64,000 nt of DNA from contig NC_015675.1 in NCBI RefSeq assembly GCF_000176035.2, positions 6,820,445 through 6,884,444 on the forward strand, written 5' to 3'. Every line of letters begins with the position of its first letter. Positions within the stretch are counted from its first letter, which is position 1. Below are positions 55,125 to 63,873 of this stretch, piece after piece. The translations under genes were made by a program, and so were the position numbers. The notes under the pieces were generated by a model, which did not search any database, was not told the DNA's origin, and worked only from the letters and a program-made list of their open reading frames with translations. Source of the DNA: Mesorhizobium opportunistum WSM2075. Lineage in GTDB: Bacteria; Pseudomonadota; Alphaproteobacteria; Rhizobiales; Rhizobiaceae.

Positions 55125-55936
55125 TTCCTTGCCCCTACTTCGGAAACTTCGCCCGACTTGATCAGTCTCACCGTTCCCTTGCGGCCATTGCCGGAAACGA
55201 GATAGTCGGCCTCGTCCACATTCTTTTCCTGGGTGTCCGTGATCGCCCGCAACGCCAGTGTCAGGCGATCCGCCATCTGCTGGGCGACGGTGATGATCTC
55301 CGCCTGCTTGGGTGTGAGCTCCAGCGTGGCGGTCTGGCCCACCCTGGTCTTCTTGCCTTCCTCGTCCTCCTGGATGGTCTGGTCGATTGCCAGGACGCGG
55401 ATGTTCTTGAGGATGGTTTCGGTGTTGAAGCCGGTGCTGCCGCTGTTGGCGTCCGCCCTGCGGGTCATGATGACGTCGACAAAATCATTGGGAAGGATGA
55501 AGCCGCCGGCCGACGTGTCGGCCGATATGGTCGTGGCGACCGCCCGCATCCCTGAAGGCAGGATCGACGACATGAAGCTTTGCCCCTCGCCGATCAGTTT
55601 GGAACGCCGCACGGGTTCGCCCGCGTACATCCCCACACGGGCTATCGACCCCTTCAGTTTCTCCAGGGCGTCGGGAGCCGTGGCCTTGGTGATGAAGTTC
55701 GGGTTGATGCCGTCGGCTGGCCAGGGCTGCCAGGCGATGTTGTTCTCGAGCTGGTTACCCATCGCGACATCGCCTGAAAGCACAAGCACGTCCTGCAGAG
55801 CCACCGCGGGAGCCTTGGGGCCGGAATCGACGACGATCTGGGCGGGTGGCGGGGCGACCATGTTCTTCGCGACGTAGCCAGCACCACCCGCCGCGGCTAC
55901 CGCCACGCTTAAGATAATCAATCGGGATGCTGGCAT
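55121..55936 (-). CDS. cpaB: Flp pilus assembly protein CpaB
   Basis: 271-residue RcpC/CpaB protein: a single N-terminal helix (LIILSVAVAAAGGAGYVAKN) and a SAF domain (PVRRSKLIGEGQSFMSSILP then GMRAVATTISADTSAGGFIL). It is a periplasmic secretin-associated factor. The ATG at 55936 is chosen over a GTG ten codons upstream. A 215-bp AT-richer spacer separates it from cpaA and contains CtrA-like motifs, so a separate promoter is plausible. Confidence 0.92.
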   Translation of the reverse strand: MPASRLIILSVAVAAAGGAGYVAKNMVAPPPAQIVVDSGPKAPAVALQDVLVLSGDVAMGNQLENNIAWQPWPADGINPNFITKATAPDALEKLKGSIARVGMYAGEPVRRSKLIGEGQSFMSSILPSGMRAVATTISADTSAGGFILPNDFVDVIMTRRADANSGSTGFNTETILKNIRVLAIDQTIQEDEEGKKTRVGQTATLELTPKQAEIITVAQQMADRLTLALRAITDTQEKNVDEADYLVSGNGRKGTVRLIKSGEVSEVGARK

Positions 55937-56151
55937 CTGTCCGAACCCTCGCCCTTGGCAAACCACGTAGCCAAGGCGGACTTTGCAGCGGCAATCGTCA
56001 AAACAAGGTTAATGTAATGCTTACGATCGTGATTAATTTAAGGTTTACATAAATTAGACGGATCGGGCCGCGGCCCAGCAATGCTGCCGGCCAGACCCTT
56101 TTCAAGGCCAAGCCCAACGACACAAATCAGGAAAAGAAATTAGGACTGAAC
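55937..56151. promoter_or_regulatory. cpaA-cpaB spacer with CtrA-like motifs
   Basis: Two near matches to TTAA-N7-TTAA: TTAA-N7-CTTA at 56009-56023 and TTAA-N7-TTTA at 56033-56047. Base composition is clearly more AT-rich here than in neighbouring genes. It lies directly upstream of cpaB. Confidence 0.45.
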
Positions 56152-56670
56152 TCAGCTCGCCAGCCTTGCCAGCGCCCAGACCATCAAGGGCGAATCCGGA
56201 TAGGTCAGCAGCCCACCCAGGCCGAGAGCGATCCCGTATGGAACACCGGCCGACTCTTCGGCGAAATGACGCAGGAATGGATTGCGGCCGGTAATTACCG
56301 CCAGCGGCGACTTGCGATAAAGCACGATGGCGAGCGTCAGCAGGCCGCCGATGAACGTCGAGACAACAAGGTACTCGACGAGATGCACGTTGAGCCCCAT
56401 CCACACGGCCGTGGCGGCCAGCAGCTTGGCGTCGCCTCCGCCCATGCCGCCCATCGCGAACAGGCCGAACGTCACGGCCAGGATCAGCGCGCCGGCGGCA
56501 AAATGCCAACCGTATGTTGCCCATTCCATGCCCGTCAGCGGCGCAACCAGTGCAAAGACGATAACGAGCAGCACCGACACGCGGTTGGCAATCGTCATCG
56601 ACAGCATGTCGGAGATCGCCGCGAACAGCATGCAGAACGGAAAGACGACGAAGATCAGGGCTTCAAGCAT
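56152..56670 (-). CDS. cpaA: Prepilin peptidase CpaA (TadV)
   Basis: 172-residue polytopic aspartic protease that processes the Flp prepilin. The two catalytic aspartates are visible in FAAISDMLSMTIANRV and the GxGD-type motif GMGGGDAKLLAATAV. There are about six helices and no N-methyltransferase domain, as usual for TadV. The ATG is at 56670. It follows the flp gene and its terminator. Confidence 0.92.
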   Translation of the reverse strand: MLEALIFVVFPFCMLFAAISDMLSMTIANRVSVLLVIVFALVAPLTGMEWATYGWHFAAGALILAVTFGLFAMGGMGGGDAKLLAATAVWMGLNVHLVEYLVVSTFIGGLLTLAIVLYRKSPLAVITGRNPFLRHFAEESAGVPYGIALGLGGLLTYPDSPLMVWALARLAS

Positions 56671-56777
56671 CGGCGCTATGCCTATTGTGCGAATTCCACC
56701 GGGTTCAATCTAGGCATCTTCGATTAACGATTGATGAGACCCGGAATGAAAGATGGCTGTGTTGGCTAGGATATAGA

Positions 56778-56808
56778 AAAAGGGCCGCCACGCGGCAGCC
56801 CCTTTCCA
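56778..56808 (-). terminator. Terminator after flp
   Basis: On the minus strand a GC-rich stem (GGGCTGCCGC paired with GCGGCCC, one bulge) is followed by T5. It lies between flp and cpaA and would leave flp highly transcribed relative to downstream genes, a usual layout for pilin genes. Confidence 0.7.
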
Positions 56809-56841
56809 ATACGCAATCTGGATACCCAGCAATACGGCGGA

Positions 56842-57018
56842 TCAGGCGCCGCTGGAGTTCAGGGTGGTTCCGATCGTGGTGAACTTGGCATTGATTGCAT
56901 TGCCGAGCGCGCCGGCGCCGGTGATGATGGCGAGCGCGATGAGAGCGGCGATCAGACCATATTCGATAGCGGTCGCGCCGGATTCGTCCTTCACGAAACG
57001 TGCAAAAAGGTTAGACAT
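56842..57018 (-). CDS. flp: Flp/PilA pilin subunit
   Basis: 58-residue major pilin. It starts MSNLFARFVKDESGATAIEY, followed by GLIAALIALAIITGAGALGN. The processing site G-A before TAIEYGLIAALIA is the Flp-family leader cut by CpaA, and the Glu-Tyr pair of the Flp motif is intact. The ATG at 57018 follows AGGAG. It is first in the minus-strand Tad transcript and is divergent from the right-hand Tad genes. Confidence 0.95.
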   Translation of the reverse strand: MSNLFARFVKDESGATAIEYGLIAALIALAIITGAGALGNAINAKFTTIGTTLNSSGA

Positions 57019-57374
57019 TCGAGAGCTCCTACTCCACGTGTTACAGCACTTCCGTCAACTTCTGTGATGGTTGATCGGATGCTTCCAATCTAGGGAGAAG
57101 CTCTTTCGATCGGCTTAATAAACAGCCTTACCGATTCCTTTCCCGGCTCGAACATATTGCGTGGTTAACCCCATACTAAGCGGTCGCTAAAATACCATTT
57201 TCAAGGCCAATGCCGCAAAGGGCAAGGGCTGGGAACGCTCGCGACCAAGCTGAGATCCAGCCGTGCCGGACACCCCCTCGATCGCGACTTCCGATGCCGG
57301 GCAGGCGGACTTAACCGTTGGTTCACCAATCTCGTTCATGTTCTGTTGAACAGTTTGCTGCGTGGAGCGCCTCA
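57019..57374. promoter_or_regulatory. flp upstream region with CtrA-like motif
   Basis: 356 bp without a gene between flp and the divergent CpaC-N-like gene. It contains TTAA-N7-CTAA at 57165-57179, about 150 bp before the flp ATG, a further TTAA at 57115-57118, and one GANTC (GATTC at 57133-57137). No repeat or RNA gene was recognised. Confidence 0.45.
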
Positions 57375-57800
57375 ATGGCCGAGCCGAGATTCTCAATCCT
57401 GATTGCCGCGCTTCTTGCAGCAACGTGCCTCGTCGTGCCTGCCAGGGCCGGCACCGGCATCGAGGTCACCATGAACCAGGCCAAGATCGTGAAGCTGTCG
57501 CGCCCCGCCGACACGATCGTCGTCGGCAACCCGTCAATCGCCGATGCCTCGGTCCAGGACGCCTCGACGATCGTGCTCACCGGCAAGGGTTTCGGCGTCA
57601 CCAATCTCGTCGTTCTCGACCAGGAGGGCAGCCCGATCGTCGACGCGCAGGTTACAGTCGTTCGGCAGGCAGCCTCCTCGGTGCGCATTTACCGGCGCGC
57701 CGAAGTGCAGACCATGTCCTGCACGCCCTACTGTGAAAGCTCGTACAAGAGCGAGGCGGAAAAATCCTCCGAAGCAGAGATGGGCGGCGGCAGCAAATAG
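57375..57800 (+). CDS. Stand-alone CpaC N-terminal-like periplasmic protein
   Basis: 141-residue secreted protein. Signal peptide FSILIAALLAATCLVVPARA, then the pilus-secretin N-terminal domain found in CpaC (VTMNQAKIVKLSRPADTIVV; TIVLTGKGFGVTNLVVLDQE) without any secretin core. The C-terminal tail holds two cysteines (MSCTPYCESS) and many acidic residues. It probably contacts the CpaC pore or peptidoglycan; the role is unknown. The ATG at 57375 opens the signal peptide. Confidence 0.8.
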   Translation: MAEPRFSILIAALLAATCLVVPARAGTGIEVTMNQAKIVKLSRPADTIVVGNPSIADASVQDASTIVLTGKGFGVTNLVVLDQEGSPIVDAQVTVVRQAASSVRIYRRAEVQTMSCTPYCESSYKSEAEKSSEAEMGGGSK

Positions 57801-57937
57801 GCGGCGCCCGCCCGCTATCCGGGTTACCGCCTGGTTAAGACACGTGCGTCGACTTTAGCGATCATTCAAACCGGGCCTCAATTGGTTTGCGCTAATAACA
57901 CCTGTCAGAACCGTCCAGGGGTGGCAGGAAACAGGGC

Positions 57938-58528
57938 ATGGGCAAGGAATTCACATCGAAAGGTCAGCGTAAGGTGGAGCGCTCCAGCTTCTTCAGGCGC
58001 TTCTTCCACGACCGGCGCGGCAGCACGGCCCTGGAGTTCGCGCTGCTGGCAATGCCGTTCGCCCTCCTCGTCTTCGCTATCCTTGAAAGCTGCATCTCGT
58101 TTGCCGGCCAGGAAGTGATGGCCAACATCACCGACGATGTCGCGCGCCAGCTGCGCACGGGCCAACTGAGGCCGGCCGATGTCGCGGGAGGCAAATTGAC
58201 GACCCTGATCTGCGACAGGCTGGAGATCATCGTCTCCACGGATTGCCCCAATCAGTTGCTTGCGGATCTTCGCGAATATCCGACTTTCGCCGACGCGGCC
58301 TCGGCGAGCTTCAAGATCCAGAACGGCGACGTCGTGCTGATGCAAGGCACCAACTCACAGGCCTTCGCGACTACGCCGGGCTTGGCGGAATCGAGGAACA
58401 TGCTGCGGGTCTTCTACAAATGGCCTGTGATGACCGATCTGATGGCCAAGTCGATGGCCAATCTGAGCGGTGGCAGGACGCTGCACTTCGCGTCCGTGAC
58501 CTGGCAGAACGAGCCGTTCGACAATTGA
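57938..58528 (+). CDS. tadE: TadE-like pseudopilin
   Basis: 196-residue minor pilin. A basic N-terminus is followed by the TadE motif RRGSTALEFALLAMPFALLV, with the Gly-Ser processing region and the Glu five residues further, then a single helix and a periplasmic domain. It is followed 33 bp later by a second TadE/TadG-type gene on the same strand. In Tad loci these pseudopilins support assembly rather than form the fibre. Confidence 0.88.
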   Translation: MGKEFTSKGQRKVERSSFFRRFFHDRRGSTALEFALLAMPFALLVFAILESCISFAGQEVMANITDDVARQLRTGQLRPADVAGGKLTTLICDRLEIIVSTDCPNQLLADLREYPTFADAASASFKIQNGDVVLMQGTNSQAFATTPGLAESRNMLRVFYKWPVMTDLMAKSMANLSGGRTLHFASVTWQNEPFDN

Positions 58529-58561
58529 GTTCGCAAACACCAACAAGAAAAAAGGCAGGGC

Positions 58562-59185
58562 ATGATGCGTGCGGGGGCACATCCGGAAATCGCAGGGATC
58601 CGCGGCAAGGCAGTCGGGTTCTGGTCCAATCGCCGTGGCGTCGCCGCGGTCGAGTTCGCTCTCATCGTGCCTATCCTGCTGGTCATGTACTTCATGACCA
58701 TGGAGGCTTCGCAGGCCATCGAGACCAGCAAGAAGGTCAGCCGTATCGGCAGCATGGTCGCCGACCTGGTCACGCAGCAGCCGACCATCGTCGCGGCGGA
58801 CCTCGATGCCATCATGAAGATCGGCACCTCGACCATTCAGCCCTATAACCGGTCGACGCCCAGCATTATCATCACGGCAATACAGGTCACCACCGATACG
58901 CCGCCCAAGGTGAACGTGGTGTGGTCGCGCAAGCTGGTCAATGGCGTCTCCAGCATCGCCACTACCTTGCCCGCGACCACTACGGTTCCGACAACGCTCA
59001 GGGTCGCCGGCACCTTCCTCATCCGCGTTCAGAGCAATCTGAGCTATTCGCCGATTATCAACTGGCAGCCGGACACCCAACAAAAGCTTGGATTGACCCA
59101 ATCCCTCAGCACCACCATACCGATGGGCGAAACCTACTATCTGCGTCCCCGCAGAAGCCTGACGATCCCCTGCGGCGATTGCTGA
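58562..59185 (+). CDS. TadE/TadG-family pseudopilin
   Basis: 207-residue protein with the same N-terminal pilin-like signature as its neighbour (NRRGVAAVEFALIVPILLVM), then a periplasmic domain ending in a Cys-containing tail LTIPCGDC. It is too short for a classical TadG, which carries a von Willebrand factor A domain, so it is better read as a TadE/TadF-type minor pilin. GCAGGGC lies before the ATG. It is convergent with the PhnD-like gene. Confidence 0.8.
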   Translation: MMRAGAHPEIAGIRGKAVGFWSNRRGVAAVEFALIVPILLVMYFMTMEASQAIETSKKVSRIGSMVADLVTQQPTIVAADLDAIMKIGTSTIQPYNRSTPSIIITAIQVTTDTPPKVNVVWSRKLVNGVSSIATTLPATTTVPTTLRVAGTFLIRVQSNLSYSPIINWQPDTQQKLGLTQSLSTTIPMGETYYLRPRRSLTIPCGDC

Positions 59186-59190
59186 AGACC

Positions 59191-60114
59191 TTACTGCTGC
59201 CCACCATCGGTTGACACAAAGCGCACGGTGGCTTCCGCCATCGCGTAATCCTTTGGGGCCACGGTCAAAAACCCACCGGAATGTTTCGATTCCAGGAGAT
59301 CGTAGACATCCGGTGTCGTCGACTTGAGGTTGGTGAGGAACACGGTCAGCCGGCGCTTGGCTTCCGGGTCAAGATCGCTGCGTACGGCGTGGGGACCGTA
59401 TCTGAGCACCCCCGACGTCCAGACGATCTGGAAAGCCGACGGCGAAAGACCGGCCGCTTCGAGCCTTGCCTGCGTGCCGCCCGATAGCAGCGGCTGGCCG
59501 TCGGCCGCAGCCCTTACCCAGCCGAACAAGGCGTCGGCCTTGCCATCGAAGAGCATGGCCTCCGCCGCTGACGCCGTCACGGCATGGATCAAAAACGGTG
59601 AATCTTCGGCGATCTTGACGTGTTCGGCGGCCAAGCCCGCCAGCGGCAAAAGCGAGCCCCCGACGCTGTCCGATGGCGGCATGGCGATCCGGTGGGTCTC
59701 CATCGCCGCTAGGCCTGATAGCTTGCCGTCCCTGGTGAGCAGCACCGAACGGATGCCGGTCGCACCGTCGGAATCGACCGGAGCCACAAGCGGCTCGACG
59801 CATCCACAACGCTGCAACGCCGTGGCGTAGGCGGTCGCCGAATAGATGGCGTATTCGATCCGGGCGTTGGCCTGCGCCTCGATCAGGGCGGCATAATCGC
59901 GCGCGACGACGAACTCCACCTTCATGCCGAGCGCGTTGGTGAAGGCTTGCGTCAACTGGGCCAGCCCGGGAACCGTGTTCCCGGCGCCAGGCTCGGCGAC
60001 GACGCCGATGCGGAATGTGCCGATATCCTCGCGCCAGTCGGCCTGCGCCGGCCCGCACCAGAACGCACCATGCACGAGCATAAGGACAGCCAATGCCTTG
60101 GGCGCAGCCTTCAT
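59191..60114 (-). CDS. PhnD-like periplasmic binding protein, orphan
   Basis: 307-residue phosphate/phosphonate-type binding protein. Signal peptide ALAVLMLVHGAFWCGPAQA; FRIGVVAEPGAGNTVPGLAQ at the mature N-terminus, VEFVVARDYAALIEAQANAR and ATAYATALQRCGC in the first lobe, QIVWTSGVLRYGPHAVRSDL in the second. No phn or phosphite transport genes are adjacent. It ends five bases from the second pseudopilin gene (convergent), and may serve as a sensor receptor rather than a transporter component; the ligand is unknown. Confidence 0.75.
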   Translation of the reverse strand: MKAAPKALAVLMLVHGAFWCGPAQADWREDIGTFRIGVVAEPGAGNTVPGLAQLTQAFTNALGMKVEFVVARDYAALIEAQANARIEYAIYSATAYATALQRCGCVEPLVAPVDSDGATGIRSVLLTRDGKLSGLAAMETHRIAMPPSDSVGGSLLPLAGLAAEHVKIAEDSPFLIHAVTASAAEAMLFDGKADALFGWVRAAADGQPLLSGGTQARLEAAGLSPSAFQIVWTSGVLRYGPHAVRSDLDPEAKRRLTVFLTNLKSTTPDVYDLLESKHSGGFLTVAPKDYAMAEATVRFVSTDGGQQ

Positions 60115-60181
60115 GACAGGACCGTCCCGGGTTCTATTCCATCCATGCCACGCCCGCCGCGTCGCCCCACTTTTGTTTTGT

Positions 60182-60283
60182 CCATGTCGTTATCCAAAAC
60201 CGCTGCGCACTTTTGGGCGACATGGACTCTTGGCCTATCCATGTCGTTATCCCAAAACCGCTGCGCACTTTTGGGCGACATGG
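60182..60283. repeat. Two copies of a 44/45-bp Mesorhizobium-type palindromic repeat
   Basis: Copy 1 at 60182-60225 and copy 2 at 60239-60283 differ by one base. Each begins ccatgtcgttatcc, contains ccaaaaccgctgcgcac, and ends ttttgggcgacatgg, so ccatgtcg/cgacatgg and cccaaaa/ttttggg pair as a hairpin with a ttat bulge. I recall near-identical sequence as abundant in Mesorhizobium intergenic DNA. A partial copy is at 47785-47820. Confidence 0.85.
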
Positions 60284-60382
60284 ACCTGACTATCGCGCCA
60301 AGCCGTTGCCGTTTGGTTTCCGAATTGCCAATGCCACCGTGGGACCCTATGTCTGGTCGTTCACACTGGCAACGATGATCCG

Positions 60383-61669
60383 ATGGCGCGTGCTTTCCTC
60401 TTTGTCCTGGATTCCTTCGGCATCGGCGGCGCGGCCGACGCCGAACGCTATGGCGATGCCGGTGCCAATACCCTCGCCCACATCGCCGAAGCCTGCGCGG
60501 AAGGGCGCGCGGACCGCGAGGGGCTTCGTCAAGGTCCGCTGTTTGTCCCCAACATGGCATCGCTCGGGCTTGGCAAGGCGGCCGAGACCGCGACGGGATT
60601 GGGCTTTGCCCATTTCGGGACGGACCTGCTCGCCTATGCCTTCCACGGTGCGGCGCAAGAGGTTTCGAGCGGCAAGGACACGCCTTCCGGCCACTGGGAG
60701 ATGGCGGGCCTGCCGGTGGGCTTCGACTGGGGTTACTTCCCCGACACGGTTCCCGCGTTTCCGGCGGAACTGACCGAGGCGATCATCCGCGAGGGCAAGG
60801 TTCCAGGCATTCTCGGCAATTGTCATGCGCCCGGCACCGAGATCATCGAACGGTTCGGCGAGGACCATATCCGCACCGGCAAGCCGATCTGCTACACATC
60901 CGTCGATTCTGTCCTGCAGGTTGCCGCGCATGAGGTTCATTTCGGCCTGGAGCGGCTTTATGAATTCTGTCAGGTGGTGCGGCGGCTGGTTGATCCATTG
61001 AGGATCGGACGCGTGATCGCCCGACCTTTCGTCGGCGAAACCGCCGCCACCTTCACGCGAACGTATAACCGCCACGACTACGCCGTGCCGCCGCCGGAGC
61101 CGACGTTGCTCGACCGCCTGACGGCGCGTGGAAGCCGTGTCATCGCCGTCGGCAAGATCGGCGACATCTTCGCCCATCGCGGGATTTCGGAAGTGCGCAA
61201 GGCCGCCGGCAACATGGCCATGTTCGACAAGGCGTTGGCCGCGATGGACGACGCCGGCGCCGGCGATCTCGTTTTCGCCAATTTCGTCGATTTCGACACC
61301 GAATTCGGCCATCGCCGCGATGTGGCGGGCTATGCCGCCGCGCTCGAGGCCTTCGACCGGCGGCTGCCGGAGGCATTCTCCAGGCTGAGGCAGGGCGACC
61401 TGCTCATCCTGACGGCCGATCACGGCAACGATCCGACCTGGGGCGGAACCGATCACACGCGTGAGCGTATCCCGATAATCGGCATCGGGCCGGGCCTCAA
61501 GGGCGGCGACATCGGGCTGCGTGCGACATTCGCCGATATCGGCGAGACCGTGGCCGAACATCTCGAACTGGCGCACGGCCGTCACGGCACTTCTTTCTAT
61601 CCAGCGATTGGCGGCCCGGCGATTGGCGGCCCAATGATTGGCGGCCCAATGATTGGCGGCCATGCCTGA
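60383..61669 (+). CDS. deoB: Phosphopentomutase
   Basis: 428-residue alkaline-phosphatase-superfamily mutase that interconverts ribose-1- and ribose-5-phosphate (and deoxyribose forms) in nucleoside salvage. Metal sites are [20 protein letters not shown] at the N-terminus, [11 protein letters not shown] (nucleophile Thr region), and [20 protein letters not shown] near the C-terminus. The final 21 residues are an unusual IGGP repeat ([19 protein letters not shown]) coded by a 15-bp tandem repeat. The stop overlaps the mutM start by eight bases. Confidence 0.93.
   Translation: MARAFLFVLDSFGIGGAADAERYGDAGANTLAHIAEACAEGRADREGLRQGPLFVPNMASLGLGKAAETATGLGFAHFGTDLLAYAFHGAAQEVSSGKDTPSGHWEMAGLPVGFDWGYFPDTVPAFPAELTEAIIREGKVPGILGNCHAPGTEIIERFGEDHIRTGKPICYTSVDSVLQVAAHEVHFGLERLYEFCQVVRRLVDPLRIGRVIARPFVGETAATFTRTYNRHDYAVPPPEPTLLDRLTARGSRVIAVGKIGDIFAHRGISEVRKAAGNMAMFDKALAAMDDAGAGDLVFANFVDFDTEFGHRRDVAGYAAALEAFDRRLPEAFSRLRQGDLLILTADHGNDPTWGGTDHTRERIPIIGIGPGLKGGDIGLRATFADIGETVAEHLELAHGRHGTSFYPAIGGPAIGGPMIGGPMIGGHA
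61604..61663. repeat. 15-bp in-frame tandem repeat at the deoB/mutM junction
   Basis: Four 15-bp units start at 61604, 61619, 61634 and 61649 (core gattggcggcc). Because 15 is a multiple of three, copy changes lengthen or shorten the DeoB tail in frame. The last unit supplies the first two bases of the mutM ATG (61662). Confidence 0.9.
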
Positions 61670-62567
61670 ATTGCCCGAAGTCGAAACGGTCCGGCGCGGG
61701 TTGCAGCCGGTTATGGAAGGTGCCCGCCTTGTCCGTGTCGAGACGCGACGACCGGATTTGCGGTTTCCCTTTCCCGAACGGTTTTCGGAGCGGCTGACCG
61801 GCAGGACGATCACCGCGCTCGGCCGCCGCGCCAAATATCTGACCATGCACGTGCAGGACGGTCCGGTGCTGATCTGCCATCTCGGCATGTCGGGCTCCTT
61901 TCGCATCGAGGCCGATGCCGACAACGAGACCGACGACAACGGGACTCTGGGCGTGTTCCACCACGAACGCCCGAAAAGCGCGGCGCACGACCATGTCGTG
62001 TTTCATGTCGCCTCCGCGGCCGGTGCCCGGTCCCGCGTGATCTTCAACGATCCGCGCCGCTTCGGCTTCATGCTGTTTGCGGAAGGATCGCCGGAGACGC
62101 ATCCGATGCTGGCCGGGCTGGGCGTCGAGCCCACGGGCAACGCGCTGGACGGCGTGCTGCTCGCCTCGTTGCTGAAGGGCCGCAGATCGCCGCTGAAGGC
62201 AGCGCTTCTCGACCAGAGGCTGATCGCGGGGCTTGGCAATATTTATGTGTCGGAAGCGTTGTGGCGCGCCGGCCTGTCGCCGCTGCGCGAAACAGGCACC
62301 ATCGCCAGACCGGGCAAGAAGGCCAGGGAACAGAGCGAACGCCTCGCCGAGGCGATCCGCTCTGTCATATCGGATGCCATCGCCGCTGGCGGATCTTCGC
62401 TGCGCGACTATATGCACGCGGACGGATCGCTGGGCTACTTCCAGCATTCCTTCGCCGTCTACGACCGGGAGGGTGAGCCTTGCGCGAAACCCGGCTGCGG
62501 CGGCCACGTCGAACGCGTCGTCCAGAGCGGGCGCTCGACCTTCTATTGCCGGACGTGTCAGAGCTGA
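61662..62567 (+). CDS. mutM: Formamidopyrimidine-DNA glycosylase
   Basis: 301-residue base-excision repair glycosylase/AP lyase for 8-oxoguanine and FaPy lesions. The start must be ATG 61662 because the catalytic N-terminal proline and Glu3 are in [14 protein letters not shown]. The Lys of the active site lies in [14 protein letters not shown], the H2TH region in [20 protein letters not shown], and the zinc finger is CAKPGCGGH with CRTCQS at the C-terminus. It overlaps deoB by eight bases, so translation may depend on deoB. Confidence 0.96.
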   Translation: MPELPEVETVRRGLQPVMEGARLVRVETRRPDLRFPFPERFSERLTGRTITALGRRAKYLTMHVQDGPVLICHLGMSGSFRIEADADNETDDNGTLGVFHHERPKSAAHDHVVFHVASAAGARSRVIFNDPRRFGFMLFAEGSPETHPMLAGLGVEPTGNALDGVLLASLLKGRRSPLKAALLDQRLIAGLGNIYVSEALWRAGLSPLRETGTIARPGKKAREQSERLAEAIRSVISDAIAAGGSSLRDYMHADGSLGYFQHSFAVYDREGEPCAKPGCGGHVERVVQSGRSTFYCRTCQS

Positions 62568-62597
62568 GTTAGACCGGATCAAGCGAGGAGCGCAGCC

Positions 62598-63371
62598 ATG
62601 GCCTATGAAACGATCATCACCGAGACGCGCGGCAAGGTCGGGCTGATCACGCTGAACCGGCCAAAGGCGCTCAACGCGCTGAATTCCCAGATCCTCGCCG
62701 AACTCGTCGTGGCGGTGAACGCTTTCGGCGCCGATCCTGGTATCGGCGCCATGGTCGTTACCGGTTCCGACAAGGCCTTTGCCGCCGGTGCCGACATCAA
62801 GGAGATGCAAGCCATCTCCTATGTGGACGCCTACAGCCAGGACTTCTTCGTCGGCTGGGAAGAGTTCACGCGTGGCAGAAAACCTGTCATCGCGGCGGTG
62901 GCCGGCTATGCCCTGGGGGGCGGGTGCGAACTGGCGATGATGTGCGATTTCATCATCGCCGCCGATACGGCCAAATTCGGCCAGCCCGAAATCACGCTTG
63001 GCGTCATTCCCGGCATGGGCGGGTCGCAACGACTGACCCGGTTCGTCGGCAAATCGAAGGCCATGGACATGTGCCTGACCGGACGAATGATGGACGCGGC
63101 GGAAGCCGAGCGCTCCGGCCTGGTGTCGCGGGTGGTGCCTGCAGGCGAGCTTGTCGAGGAGGCCGTCAAGGCGGCGGCCAAGATCGCCGATTTCTCCCTG
63201 CCGTCGGTGATGATGGCGAAGGAGGCCGTCAACCGCGCCTACGAGACGACGCTGGCGGAGGGATTGCGGTTCGAACGCCGCCTGTTCCACTCGCTTTTCG
63301 CGCTCGATGACCAGAAGGAAGGCATGGCGGCCTTCGCCGAAAAGCGGAAGCCGAATTTCACCAACCGATAG
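62598..63371 (+). CDS. Enoyl-CoA hydratase
   Basis: 257-residue crotonase. Both catalytic glutamates are present: [15 protein letters not shown] and [20 protein letters not shown], with oxyanion-hole [14 protein letters not shown]. It would hydrate short-chain enoyl-CoA. The ATG follows GAGGAG. Its position between mutM and rpsT is conserved in rhizobia. It is distinct from the quorum-sensing crotonase at 11608-12366, which lacks this catalytic loop. Confidence 0.93.
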   Translation: MAYETIITETRGKVGLITLNRPKALNALNSQILAELVVAVNAFGADPGIGAMVVTGSDKAFAAGADIKEMQAISYVDAYSQDFFVGWEEFTRGRKPVIAAVAGYALGGGCELAMMCDFIIAADTAKFGQPEITLGVIPGMGGSQRLTRFVGKSKAMDMCLTGRMMDAAEAERSGLVSRVVPAGELVEEAVKAAAKIADFSLPSVMMAKEAVNRAYETTLAEGLRFERRLFHSLFALDDQKEGMAAFAEKRKPNFTNR

Positions 63372-63551
63372 AGCGTCGCCGGCCGCGACCGAAACCCCAC
63401 GGCATCGGCCAAAAAGAACGCCAGGCAGCGTTGACGCGCCGGAAAAGCTGAACTATAAGCCCCACCAACCGAGGCGGCCCCGTGGCTGCCCGTTTGTTTT
63501 TTGCGCCCTGCGGCATGCCGCGTGCGCCGACCAGATCAGAAGAGAGGCATC

Positions 63552-63818
63552 ATGGCCAACACATCCTCGGCCAAAAAGGCAACGCGCAAGATCGCCCGCC
63601 GTGCGGAGATCAACAAGAACCGCCGCTCGCGCGTCCGCACCTACGTCCGCCAGGTCGAGGAGGCACTCGCCTCCGGCGACAAGGCTGCCGCGCAGGCCGC
63701 TTTCAAGGCCGCCGAGCCTGAATTGATGCGTGCCGCGACCAAGGGCATCATCCACAAGAACACCGCGTCGCGCAAAGTGTCGCGTCTGGCTCAGCGCCTC
63801 AAGGTGCTGTCGGCCTGA
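63552..63818 (+). CDS. rpsT: 30S ribosomal protein S20
   Basis: 88-residue helical ribosomal protein binding 16S r[42 protein letters not shown], and the C-terminal [20 protein letters not shown]. The ATG at 63552 follows AGAGAGG. rpsT commonly precedes dnaA in alphaproteobacteria, so the chromosomal dnaA should lie just beyond the right edge. Confidence 0.97.
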   Translation: MANTSSAKKATRKIARRAEINKNRRSRVRTYVRQVEEALASGDKAAAQAAFKAAEPELMRAATKGIIHKNTASRKVSRLAQRLKVLSA

Positions 63819-63846
63819 CATCGCCTTCCAAGGCTGATCTTCTTCG

Positions 63847-63873
63847 AACCCGGCCGATCGCGCCGGGTTTTTT
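63847..63873 (+). terminator. rpsT terminator
   Basis: Stem aacccggc / gccgggtt with loop cgatcgc... and a following T6 run, 29 bp after the rpsT stop. The rest of the right edge (63874-64000) shows no gene; it may be the start of the dnaA upstream region. Confidence 0.85.
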
